Shown here: positions 15,774 through 23,356 of the stretch, piece by piece
How positions within the stretch are numbered: the first letter of the stretch is position 1
Layout: each line of letters opens with the position of its first letter
Source of the DNA: an uncultured bacterium
Lineage (GTDB): Bacteria > Verrucomicrobiota > Kiritimatiellia > RFP12 > UBA1067
NCBI GenBank assembly: GCA_902776615.1
Contig: CACYQU010000025.1
Location: forward strand, 1-32,313
Direction: 5' to 3'
DNA length: 32,313 bases
Position numbers and translations under genes: made by a program
Notes under the pieces: model-generated
What the model was told of the DNA's origin: nothing
Seen by the model: only the letters and a program-made list of their open reading frames with translations
The model's database searches: none

Positions 15774-17033
15774 TCAGACTTTCAGAAGGAAATTGTTCTT
15801 CTTGCCCTGCCTCAGTATGGCGACGCGGCCGTCTATGAGGTCGTCTTCCGCGAACGTGCGTTTGTCGTCGACCTTGGCGCCGTTCAGGGAAAGGCCTCCC
15901 TGCGCGGCCATGCGCCTTGCCTCGCCGTTCGACTTGAACATTCCTGCTGCGGCGGCCACGGCCCAGACGCTTTTGCCGACGACTTCGGCCTTCGGCATCT
16001 CGGCTGACTTGACGTCTTTGAATATCGTCTCGATCTCGTCTGCGCCGCGTCCGGCAAGATCGCCGCCGAAAAGAGTCTTCGTCGCGCCGAGCGCCTTCTT
16101 GAGACCCTCTTCGCCGTGCACAAGTCGAGTCAACTCCTCGGCCAGAGCCTTCTGGGGAATGCGCGCTTCGGGACACGCCTTCATCTGCGCCTCAAGCTCT
16201 GCAATCTCTTCGAGAGAGCGCATCGAGAACACTTTGAGATACCGTATCACATCGGCATCTGCCGCGCGCAGGAAGTACTGGTACCAGTCGTACTCGCTCG
16301 TCATGGATGCGTCAAGAAACAGAGCATTGCCCTCGGACTTTCCGAACTTGCGCCCAGTGGAGTCGAGAAGCAACGGGAAAGTGAGGCCGAAGGCCGTCTT
16401 TCCGCGCATGCGATGAACGAGGTCGGTGCCGGCCGTTATGTTGCCCCACTGGTCCGCGCCGCCGACCTCAAGCGTGCATCCGTAGCTGTCGAACAGGTGG
16501 AGGAAGTCGTTGCCCTGCAATATCTGGTAGCTGAACTCCGTGAACGTCAGGGCGCCTTCGCTTGCTTCGAGCCGCTTCTTGACGCTCTCCTTGGCGAGCA
16601 TCTGCGGCACGCGGAAATTTATGGCTATATCGCGAAGAAACTCTATCGCGCTCGTTCCGCTGTACCAGTCGTAGTTGTCGACCATCACGGCGGCGTTCGG
16701 TCCGTCGAAGTCAAGTATCCGCGACAGGTTTTCGCGAATGCCCTCCTTGTTTTCCGCCACCTGCTCCACCGTAAGCATGTTGCGCTCGGCGCTCTTTCCG
16801 CTGGGGTCGCCGATAAGCCCGGTCGCACCGCCCACAAGAGCGATCACCTTGTGCCCGGCCTGCTGGAATCGCCTGAGCACCATTATCGAAACGAGATTTC
16901 CGGCCTGCAGCGAACGGGCGCTTGGGTCAAACCCGCAATAAAGAGTTACAGGCTTGTCCAAAGCCGTCTCTATCGCAGGATCGGTAAGGGCGTCTACAAG
17001 CCCTCTTTCCTTAAGTTCTTCTATGAGCTTCAT
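15774..17033 (-). CDS. tyrS: Tyrosyl-tRNA synthetase
   Basis: This 419-residue class I synthetase charges tRNA-Tyr. It shows the tyrosine-binding LYCGFDPSA, the family stretch LVGGATGLIGDPSGKS, the QILQGNDFLHLF and GGADQWGNI motifs, and KFGKS at about 229-233 (the KMSKS loop). A C-terminal S4-like RNA-binding domain covers about 355-419. The HIGH motif reads QAGN at 43-46, so both histidines are replaced. The second change (H to N) is common in this family; the first is unusual. The ATG at 17033 lies 9 bases after an extended -10 box. It heads the operon with lptF, lpxA and murF. Confidence 0.95.
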   Translation of the reverse strand: MKLIEELKERGLVDALTDPAIETALDKPVTLYCGFDPSARSLQAGNLVSIMVLRRFQQAGHKVIALVGGATGLIGDPSGKSAERNMLTVEQVAENKEGIRENLSRILDFDGPNAAVMVDNYDWYSGTSAIEFLRDIAINFRVPQMLAKESVKKRLEASEGALTFTEFSYQILQGNDFLHLFDSYGCTLEVGGADQWGNITAGTDLVHRMRGKTAFGLTFPLLLDSTGRKFGKSEGNALFLDASMTSEYDWYQYFLRAADADVIRYLKVFSMRSLEEIAELEAQMKACPEARIPQKALAEELTRLVHGEEGLKKALGATKTLFGGDLAGRGADEIETIFKDVKSAEMPKAEVVGKSVWAVAAAAGMFKSNGEARRMAAQGGLSLNGAKVDDKRTFAEDDLIDGRVAILRQGKKNNFLLKV

Positions 17034-17042
17034 GGGATTGGT

Positions 17043-17051
17043 ATTATATCA
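17043..17051 (-). promoter_or_regulatory. Extended -10 promoter of tyrS
   Basis: Minus-strand TGATATAAT (TGn plus TATAAT) ends 9 bases before the tyrS ATG, within the short gap after the upstream small membrane gene. No -35 match is seen. Confidence 0.68.
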
Positions 17052-17055
17052 TATA

Positions 17056-17274
17056 TCATGCGACGATGGCGATAGCGGCTGCCGTCAGCGCCAGCAAAAA
17101 AGCCACAATCCTGCGCCATGCGGGAACAGACACTGCGTCGGCGTCTGCACGGCGACCGAGAATGCGGCCGATCCCGCGTATGGCGAGAGGCAACCGGCCT
17201 TTTGGCGTGGCAAACGCCGCCGCAGTGCCGAGAAGCACCACGACGGCGATCACCTTTGCGATTTCCGCAATCAC
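17056..17274 (-). CDS. Small two-helix membrane protein of unknown function
   Basis: This 72-residue protein has two hydrophobic segments, about residues 5-22 and 55-72, separated by a basic loop (GRLPLAIRGIGRILGRR). The positive charges suggest that the loop faces the cytoplasm. The GTG start overlaps the serC stop (GTGA), so translation is probably coupled. No conserved family motif is recognised. It ends 4 bases before the tyrS -10 box. The coupled start and clean membrane pattern make it likely to be real, but the function is unknown. Confidence 0.6.
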   Translation of the reverse strand: MIAEIAKVIAVVVLLGTAAAFATPKGRLPLAIRGIGRILGRRADADAVSVPAWRRIVAFLLALTAAAIAIVA

Positions 17275-18362
17275 CCGTTGTTCTTCTCGAAGTCCTTCAT
17301 GAACGCGACGAGCGCGTCCACGCCGGCCATCGGGAATGCGTTGTATATCGAAGCGCGGAGCCCGCCGACAGACCTGTGGCCCTTGAGCGAGCTCATGCCG
17401 GCCGCCTTGGCTTCGGCTATGAACTTCTTCTCAAGCTCCTCGTCGCCGCCCTTGATGCGCCATGTCACGTTCATGTTGGAACGGAACTCTTTGACGGCGG
17501 TCGGAGTCCAGAATTCGCTGGAGTCGATGACATCATAGAGCTTCTTCGCCTTTTCTGCGTTGAGCTTGAAGAGATTCTCCTTGCCCATGCGCTTGACCCA
17601 CTTCATCGTCTCGCCAAAGATGTATATGCCCCAGGTCGGCGGCGTGTTGTAGAGCGAGTTCTCCTTCGTATATGTGCGGTACTGCAGCATCGTAGGCAGC
17701 GACTCGGGCCCCTTCTCCGCAAAATCGTTGCGAATGGCGACAACCGCCATGCCGGACGGACCGAGGTTCTTCTGCGCACCGGCGTAGAACATCGAAAACT
17801 TCGAGTAGTCGCGCTCGCAGCTGAGGATATCGGAGCTCATGTCGGCGATCAGCGGCGCCTCGACTTCCGGAATCGTCTTCATCTCCGCACCGGAGATCGT
17901 CTCGTTTGTGCAGATGTGCGCATATGCAGCGCCCTTGGTCCACGAGAACACGGTCGGCTGGCGCGTCGGGATGTCTTTCTGGCAATCGGCGGCGACGTTG
18001 ACCGTTGCGCCGCGCAAAGCGGCGACTTTCTTTGCCTCTTTGAGGGCCTTGTTGCCCCATGTGCCGGAGTTCACATAGTCGGCAGTCGCGCCGGGCGCGA
18101 GGAAATTCATCGGAATCATCGCAAACTGCATCGACGCGCCGCCCTGCACAAACACGACCGACCAGTCGTCGCCGAGGCCGCAAAGTTCCTTGAATGTCGC
18201 GACCGCCTCCTGGTGGATCGCATCGTAGTCCTTGCCGCGATGCGACATCTCCATAACGGACATGCCGGTTCCTTTGTAGTCGACCAGCTCCTTTTGGGCA
18301 TCCTGCAGAACCTCAAGCGGCAGCACCGCAGGCCCTGCAGAAAAGTTGTATACTCTCGCCAT
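17271..18362 (-). CDS. serC: Phosphoserine aminotransferase
   Basis: This 363-residue PLP enzyme converts 3-phosphohydroxypyruvate to phosphoserine, and may also serve pyridoxine synthesis. It starts with the family's VYNFSAGPAVLP, has FVQGGASMQF near 71-80 and the PLP-binding lysine K198 in YAGAQKNLGPSG. The C-terminal KGHRSVGGLRASIYNA is standard. The length is normal. The ATG at 18362 is preceded by GGAAAGG. The 52-base gap from plsC shows no convincing promoter, so read-through from plsC is likely. The small membrane gene follows with an overlap. Confidence 0.96.
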   Translation of the reverse strand: MARVYNFSAGPAVLPLEVLQDAQKELVDYKGTGMSVMEMSHRGKDYDAIHQEAVATFKELCGLGDDWSVVFVQGGASMQFAMIPMNFLAPGATADYVNSGTWGNKALKEAKKVAALRGATVNVAADCQKDIPTRQPTVFSWTKGAAYAHICTNETISGAEMKTIPEVEAPLIADMSSDILSCERDYSKFSMFYAGAQKNLGPSGMAVVAIRNDFAEKGPESLPTMLQYRTYTKENSLYNTPPTWGIYIFGETMKWVKRMGKENLFKLNAEKAKKLYDVIDSSEFWTPTAVKEFRSNMNVTWRIKGGDEELEKKFIAEAKAAGMSSLKGHRSVGGLRASIYNAFPMAGVDALVAFMKDFEKNNG

Positions 18363-18414
18363 GTTTGTTTACCTTTCCTTTCCTTGACTGTAATTGGATT
18401 AGTTTGGATTGAAA

Positions 18415-19260
18415 TCACTTCTCCCTGTCGGTCGGCAACCCCCACGACTCCAGTTTGGAGGCTATCCAATCGAAACTTGCCTCATGCATTTCACGGGATT
18501 TTCCGCACGGTATCACAGGCCCGGCCGCCAGACGTATGTCTTTCGAAGTATCCACCGTTCCGAAGTCCTTGAACACTTTCGAAAGCAGTCCCTTCTCCCT
18601 CGTGGGCATGCACCGGGAGTCGATCGCGATCGGCACGATGGGAATACCCGCCTTCTCGGCGAGCTTGGCGCCGATCGACGAAAAGTGCCGGCGCTGAAAC
18701 ACCTTCTGCCTGGTGCCTTGCGGAAATATCAGGAAGCTGTTGCCCTCGGATATGCGCTTTACGCCTACATCGAAAAGCCTCATCAAGTCTGCCTTGGGGT
18801 TCTTGCGCCCTATTCCGACAATGCCCATGTGAACTGCCGCTTTCTCAAGAAACGGAAGATGCGCCAGCGAATTCTTTGCCACTACGTTGAACGGACCGTA
18901 CGTAAGCAGAATCGGCGGCAGCAGTATGGTCTCAAGCGTGGACATATGGTTGCAGAGATACATCACCGGTCCCTTGTAAGCGGCGCGGTCGCCCCAGCCT
19001 TCGACCATCACGTTCATGCCAAGGGACTCGGGCATCGTGACCGTGGAAAAGCAAAACTTCGCCCAGCGTTCCGTCTTGAGAAGGCCTAGCGCCTCGCAAA
19101 CCGCACAAAACGGGAACACTCTGCTTACGGCAAACGAAAAACGCATCGTCACCAGCGGACCCGGCTTGTGGCGAACCGGCGCGCGCCTGTCGTCAGGTGT
19201 CTTGTAGCCGCCCGTCGCCAAAAGTTCTTCGCGAAACGTCTCTAGGTCTGTTTTCTTCAT
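18415..19260 (-). CDS. Lysophospholipid acyltransferase (PlsC family)
   Basis: This 281-residue membrane-associated acyltransferase probably makes phosphatidic acid from lysophosphatidic acid. Motif I is NHMSTLE at 104-110, that is HX4E in place of the usual HX4D. Motif III is FPQGTR at 179-184, and the IPIVPIAID region follows. A hydrophobic stretch near 40-62 could anchor it. The replacement of the catalytic aspartate by glutamate is conservative but worth noting. The ATG at 19260 has an extended -10 box ending 10 bases upstream. It heads the plsC-serC-small membrane protein group. Confidence 0.88.
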   Translation of the reverse strand: MKKTDLETFREELLATGGYKTPDDRRAPVRHKPGPLVTMRFSFAVSRVFPFCAVCEALGLLKTERWAKFCFSTVTMPESLGMNVMVEGWGDRAAYKGPVMYLCNHMSTLETILLPPILLTYGPFNVVAKNSLAHLPFLEKAAVHMGIVGIGRKNPKADLMRLFDVGVKRISEGNSFLIFPQGTRQKVFQRRHFSSIGAKLAEKAGIPIVPIAIDSRCMPTREKGLLSKVFKDFGTVDTSKDIRLAAGPVIPCGKSREMHEASFDWIASKLESWGLPTDREK

Positions 19261-19270
19261 CGTGATCTAT

Positions 19271-19281
19271 ATTATACCACA
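19271..19281 (-). promoter_or_regulatory. Extended -10 promoter of the plsC-like gene
   Basis: Minus-strand TGTGGTATAAT has its hexamer ending 10 bases before the ATG at 19260. It lies in the 29-base gap after murC. No -35 match is seen. Confidence 0.72.
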
Positions 19282-19289
19282 ATACGCCA

Positions 19290-20486
19290 TTACCGTGCAT
19301 GTCGCGACACGTTGCGGATTCTTTCCGCCAGAACAGGGAGCTCCGGGTCGCGCGCGCCGCATGTCGCAAACGCGGAGAACCCGCCGGCGTGCGATGAAAT
19401 CCAGCGGAAGGCGTCGTCGTGATCGCGCACAAGTTCACACCGCGCAACCTTCGCGGCCAGCGCGTCTGAATTTATCGAACGGTCGGTCGTGCCGCCGGCG
19501 TCATATACCGGCAGAAGAAGGAGCCTGTCCTGCGGACGGATGGTGGCGTTGAACATTTCGGCAAGAGCGTCCATCATCTTGCGCAAGGGCGCGTAGCCGT
19601 GAGGACGCCACACGACGCAAAGCCCGCCTTCGTACCGTTCGGCGAGAGTGGTCCACATCGCACGAAGCTTTTCGGGGTTGTGCGCGTAATCGTCGAATAC
19701 GTTTGAGCCGTGCGGCTGGAGGCGCCTCTCGACGCCTTTGAAAGTCATAAGCGCCGCTCGCGCACGCGCCTCGTCGCAGCCGAGCGCCTTGGCCATTTCA
19801 AGCGCAAGAAAGGCGTTGTTGCGGTTGTGCCGGCCAAGCGCGGAGACGTCTGCCTCGCCGTACACTGCGCGACCATCGACAACCGGGCCGTCGCAGCTCT
19901 TGACGAAAGCGTCGAAGACCTCGTCCATCTCCTCCTTCGAGTAGTGGTCCGCCGAGGCATTCGTCACTATCGCGGCATAGGGCGAGAATGCGACAAGGGA
20001 TCTGTCGCTTTCGTCCACCTCGGCAACGGCAAGCGCGCCGCGACCGAAACGCACCGCCCCTTCCCAGCCGGGAACGTTCGCGCCGTTCACGCAGAAAGGG
20101 TCCAGCCCGCATTCCGCAAGCACATGGCCAAGCATCGCCGTGACGGTCGATTTGCCGCACGTCCCGACGACTGCGACAAGCCTGCGCCCCGAAAGGGCTC
20201 GCGCAAGCGCTTTGGCGCGGTGCGTCACCGGGATGCCGAGTTCCTTCGCGCGCAGAAGACCGGGGTTGTCCATTTCGATCGCGGTAGACACGATCACTTC
20301 ACCGGTCGACGGGTCTATGCCGCTGCCGTCGTCGGGAAAGCACTTCACGCCGAGCGACTGCAGAAAAGCTATGTTCGGCGTGGACAGGTTGCGGTCGGCG
20401 CCTGTCACCTCTTCGCCGAGACGCACAAGCGCCGTGGCAAGAGCGCTCATGCCGACGCCGCCGATTCCTATCAGGTGCCGCTTCAT
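19290..20486 (-). CDS. murC: MurC-like UDP-N-acetylmuramate--alanine ligase
   Basis: This 398-residue Mur ligase adds the first amino acid to UDP-MurNAc. The N-terminal dinucleotide-like GIGGVGMSALA is diagnostic of MurC/Mpl. The P-loop reads GTCGKST at 108-114, where GTHGKTT is usual. AEVDESDRS and FDDYAHNPEKL support MurC. It is shorter than typical MurC (450-490 residues). The start is ATG at 20486, ten bases after the stop of the pilB-like gene, so it is probably the last gene of the pilus-ATPase operon. No clear Shine-Dalgarno is seen. Mpl, which attaches a tripeptide, is a less likely alternative. Confidence 0.85.
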   Translation of the reverse strand: MKRHLIGIGGVGMSALATALVRLGEEVTGADRNLSTPNIAFLQSLGVKCFPDDGSGIDPSTGEVIVSTAIEMDNPGLLRAKELGIPVTHRAKALARALSGRRLVAVVGTCGKSTVTAMLGHVLAECGLDPFCVNGANVPGWEGAVRFGRGALAVAEVDESDRSLVAFSPYAAIVTNASADHYSKEEMDEVFDAFVKSCDGPVVDGRAVYGEADVSALGRHNRNNAFLALEMAKALGCDEARARAALMTFKGVERRLQPHGSNVFDDYAHNPEKLRAMWTTLAERYEGGLCVVWRPHGYAPLRKMMDALAEMFNATIRPQDRLLLLPVYDAGGTTDRSINSDALAAKVARCELVRDHDDAFRWISSHAGGFSAFATCGARDPELPVLAERIRNVSRHAR

Positions 20487-20496
20487 GTGGCGTCGC

Positions 20497-22188
20497 TCAG
20501 GTGTAGCGCAGAACTTCATCGACGGTAGTATAGCCGTCGAGAATGGCCTGGATGCCATGTTCGCGCATCGTGCGCATGCCGAGCTCGCGGGCCTTTTCGC
20601 GCAAAATCAGCGTCGGCGCGCGGTTGTTGACCAGTTCGCGGAGAGGGTTGGACATGCGGAGGTATTCCACGACGGCCTTGCGGCCCTTGTAGCCGGTTCC
20701 GTTGCAGGTCTTGCACCCCTTGCCGAAATAGAACGGCCTGCCGCCGATCTGGTCGCGCGTGAGTTCGATGCGCTCAAGAGCCTCGTCGTCCGGCTCGTAG
20801 CCGACCTTGCACTCCTTGCAGCAGGTTCTCACGAGTCGCTGGCCTAGCACGCCTTCAAGCGTGGAAGACAGCAGATACGGCGCAACATTCATATCGACGA
20901 AACGCGTCACGGCGCCTGCCGCGTCGTTGGTGTGCAGCGTGGAGAATACGAAGTGTCCGGTAAGCGCGGCCTGGATGGCGATTTCGGCCGTCTCGAGGTC
21001 GCGGATCTCGCCGATCATCATCACGTCCGGGTCCTGACGCAGGAACGCGCGCAGAACCTTCGCGAACGTATTGCCCGCCTTGGGATCGATGGGCACCTGT
21101 ACGATTCCGTCCACATTGTATTCGACAGGTTCCTCGGCCGTAAGCAGCTTGGTGTCGATCTGGTTGATGCGTCGCAGGATGGAGTAGAGCGTCGTCGTCT
21201 TTCCGGAACCGGTAGGACCCGTTACTATGAAGATTCCGTTGGGCTTCTCGATGTCGAGCGTTATTTGCTCGTAGACGTCTTCCGGCAGGCCCACATTCTC
21301 AAGGTCGAGCGAGGTCGCGGACTGGTCGAGAATACGCATTACGACAGACTCGCCGTGGGCCGTAGGCAGGCAGCTCACGCGAAGGTCGACCGGCTTGCCG
21401 GCGACGGTGAGCGCGATTCGTCCGTCCTGGGGGATGCGCCGCTCGGATATGTTGAGGTTTGCGAGAATCTTGATGCGCGAGATGATGGCGGGTGCCATCT
21501 TCACGTCCGGCGCCTTCATCTCGTACAGCGCGCCGTCAACGCGATAACGTATCTTGAAGTCGTGCTCGAAAGGCTCGACGTGTATGTCGGCCGCACGGTC
21601 GACGACGCCCTGATACAGGACCAGGTTCACGAACCTGATGATGGCCGACGAATTGGCGGCCGACTCCATCGAAGCTATGTCGTTCGCATTGGCGCCCGAC
21701 AGGCCTTCGTCGTCCGTCATTCCCTCGCCCAGCGACTTGATCATGTCCGCGACGGACTCGTTCGCGTCTCCGTAATACTGGGAGATGCGGTCCATCACGT
21801 CCTTCTCGCGCGCAAATACGAACTTCACCTCCTTCGAAAGGGTGAAGAGCATTTCGTCGGAAATCCGCGGATCGACGAGATCGAACGTCGCCAGCGTCAC
21901 CGACGATTCGTCGGCCGCGACAGGGAAGACGTTGTACATCCTGGCCGTAGACGCGGGGATGGCCTCCGTCACCTCGGTCTCGATGGTCATCGCGCCAAGG
22001 TCGATGGCTTCGGTATCCTGATATGCGGCCATTGCCGCGAGGAGGTCGTCCTCGGTGACCACCTGCTGGTCGATGACGAGCTGGCGAACGCTTTTGCCCT
22101 CGGTCTTGGCGATGTCCTGCAGGTCCTTTGCGGAGTCGTCGTCGATGTATCCGTTCTGGACAAGTATCTGGAGTATAGGGTCGAGCAT
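20497..22188 (-). CDS. Type IV pilus / type II secretion assembly ATPase (PilB/GspE family), copy 1
   Basis: This 563-residue hexameric motor ATPase powers assembly of pilin subunits at the inner membrane. An N-terminal MshEN-like domain covers about 1-140. A central domain with AADIHVEPFEHDFKIRYRVDG (the Asp-box side) follows, then Walker A GPTGSGKT at 324-331, Walker B MMIGEIRD and the His box LTGHFVFSTLHTNDA. A zinc-binding CKEC...CKTC module lies near 455-500. The ATG at 22188 is 3 bases after the pilT stop. It forms an operon with pilT and a second PilB-like ATPase upstream and murC downstream. Whether it serves a pilus or a type II system cannot be told here. Confidence 0.92.
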   Translation of the reverse strand: MLDPILQILVQNGYIDDDSAKDLQDIAKTEGKSVRQLVIDQQVVTEDDLLAAMAAYQDTEAIDLGAMTIETEVTEAIPASTARMYNVFPVAADESSVTLATFDLVDPRISDEMLFTLSKEVKFVFAREKDVMDRISQYYGDANESVADMIKSLGEGMTDDEGLSGANANDIASMESAANSSAIIRFVNLVLYQGVVDRAADIHVEPFEHDFKIRYRVDGALYEMKAPDVKMAPAIISRIKILANLNISERRIPQDGRIALTVAGKPVDLRVSCLPTAHGESVVMRILDQSATSLDLENVGLPEDVYEQITLDIEKPNGIFIVTGPTGSGKTTTLYSILRRINQIDTKLLTAEEPVEYNVDGIVQVPIDPKAGNTFAKVLRAFLRQDPDVMMIGEIRDLETAEIAIQAALTGHFVFSTLHTNDAAGAVTRFVDMNVAPYLLSSTLEGVLGQRLVRTCCKECKVGYEPDDEALERIELTRDQIGGRPFYFGKGCKTCNGTGYKGRKAVVEYLRMSNPLRELVNNRAPTLILREKARELGMRTMREHGIQAILDGYTTVDEVLRYT

Positions 22189-22191
22189 TGT

Positions 22192-23322
22192 TTACCGTCC
22201 CATTTCCTCTTTGAGTTTCTGGACGACGCTGTCGGGATCCTGCGACTTTGTTATGAGTTCGTCGTAGGCGATGAGACCCGCCTTGTAGAGTTGGGTGAGA
22301 TGCGCGTCGAGCGTCTGCATTCCGTATTTGGCGCCGGTCTGGAGATCGCTCTTGATCATGTTGGTCTTGCCGTCGCGTATGCGCGAGCGTATGGCGTCGG
22401 TCGACGTCATTATCTCGAACGCCGCCACGCGGCCGTGGACCTCGCCGTTGGCGTCGAGACGCGGCAGCAGTATCTGCGATATGACGGCCTGCAGACCGGC
22501 GGCGAGCTGGGTTCTGACCTGCTCCTGCTGGTTTGTCGGGAACGCATCGATGATTCGGTCGACCGTTTCCGCCGCGCCTGTCGTGTGCAGGGTTCCGAAA
22601 ACCAGATGGCCGGTCTCTGCGGCGGTCACGGCCGCGCCGATGGTTTCTATATCGCGCATTTCTCCGACGAGAATCACGTCCGGGTCTTGGCGCAGGGCGC
22701 GGCGGATCGCCTCCGCAAAGCTCGGCACGTCGTCGCCGACCTCACGCTGCGTGATCAAAGACTTGGCGGACTTGTGGTAGAACTCTATCGGGTCTTCGAT
22801 TGTGATTATATGCACGCTGCGCTCGTGGTTTATGACATCGAGCATCGACGCGAGCGTTGTCGATTTGCCGGAACCGGTAGGGCCCGTCACCAGAATAAGC
22901 CCCCTTGGCTTGAACAGCAGTTCCTTCACGACAGGAGGAAGGCCAAGCTGCTCCATCGTAAGAAGCGTCGAGGGAATCTGGCGCAGCACGGCGCCGTAGC
23001 GGCGGCGCTCTTTGAATATGGAGACGCGGAAGCGCGTCGCCAGCTTCTTCTCCTCGATCGCATCCTGCTCCTCGGGCGAACACAGGTCGCGAAACGCCAA
23101 AGCGAAGTCGGCGCCGCCGTTCTTCTCCACCTCGGCCATCTGTTCGTCGGTGGAAATCTCGCGGCAAAGCGCGAACGCCTCATCCTCCGTCAGTTCCTCG
23201 TCGGCAAGCGGAAGAAGTTCCCCGTGCACGCGAAGCTCGGGCGGCATGTAGGCGCGAACATGCAGATCGCTGCCGCCTTCGTCGATCATCGCGACCAAAA
23301 GTTCTTTCATTGTTACATCCAT
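22192..23322 (-). CDS. pilT: Twitching motility / pilus retraction ATPase
   Basis: This 376-residue ATPase of the PilT/PilU family drives pilus retraction. It starts MDVTMKELLVAMIDEGGSDLHVRA, the usual N-terminal PAS-like domain. Walker A is GPTGSGKS at 147-154, followed by TIEDPIEF, VGEMRDIETI and the His box ETGHLVFGTLHTTGA. The C-terminal SRIRDGKTNMIKSDLQTG matches the PilT AIRNLIRE-region position but is not the strict AIRNLIRE form. A small insertion at about 78-95 precedes TRFRVSIF. The start is ATG at 23322 with AGGAGG six bases upstream. It is sandwiched between two PilB-like genes. Confidence 0.92.
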   Translation of the reverse strand: MDVTMKELLVAMIDEGGSDLHVRAYMPPELRVHGELLPLADEELTEDEAFALCREISTDEQMAEVEKNGGADFALAFRDLCSPEEQDAIEEKKLATRFRVSIFKERRRYGAVLRQIPSTLLTMEQLGLPPVVKELLFKPRGLILVTGPTGSGKSTTLASMLDVINHERSVHIITIEDPIEFYHKSAKSLITQREVGDDVPSFAEAIRRALRQDPDVILVGEMRDIETIGAAVTAAETGHLVFGTLHTTGAAETVDRIIDAFPTNQQEQVRTQLAAGLQAVISQILLPRLDANGEVHGRVAAFEIMTSTDAIRSRIRDGKTNMIKSDLQTGAKYGMQTLDAHLTQLYKAGLIAYDELITKSQDPDSVVQKLKEEMGR

Positions 23323-23356
23323 GGCTTTCCTCCTGTTTAGCTGATTCCCCTCGCAT

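Noticed and set aside
14624..16176. N-terminal extensions of LpxA and the LptF-like protein
   Set aside because: Both run through neighbouring genes in other frames; the chosen starts match family N-termini, and the LpxA start has a strong Shine-Dalgarno.
20932..23340. 802-codon open frame on the plus strand opposite pilB and pilT
   Set aside because: It is antisense to well-supported genes, its translation is rich in Arg/His/Val with no family pattern, and it has no promoter or Shine-Dalgarno. It is a GC-rich shadow frame.
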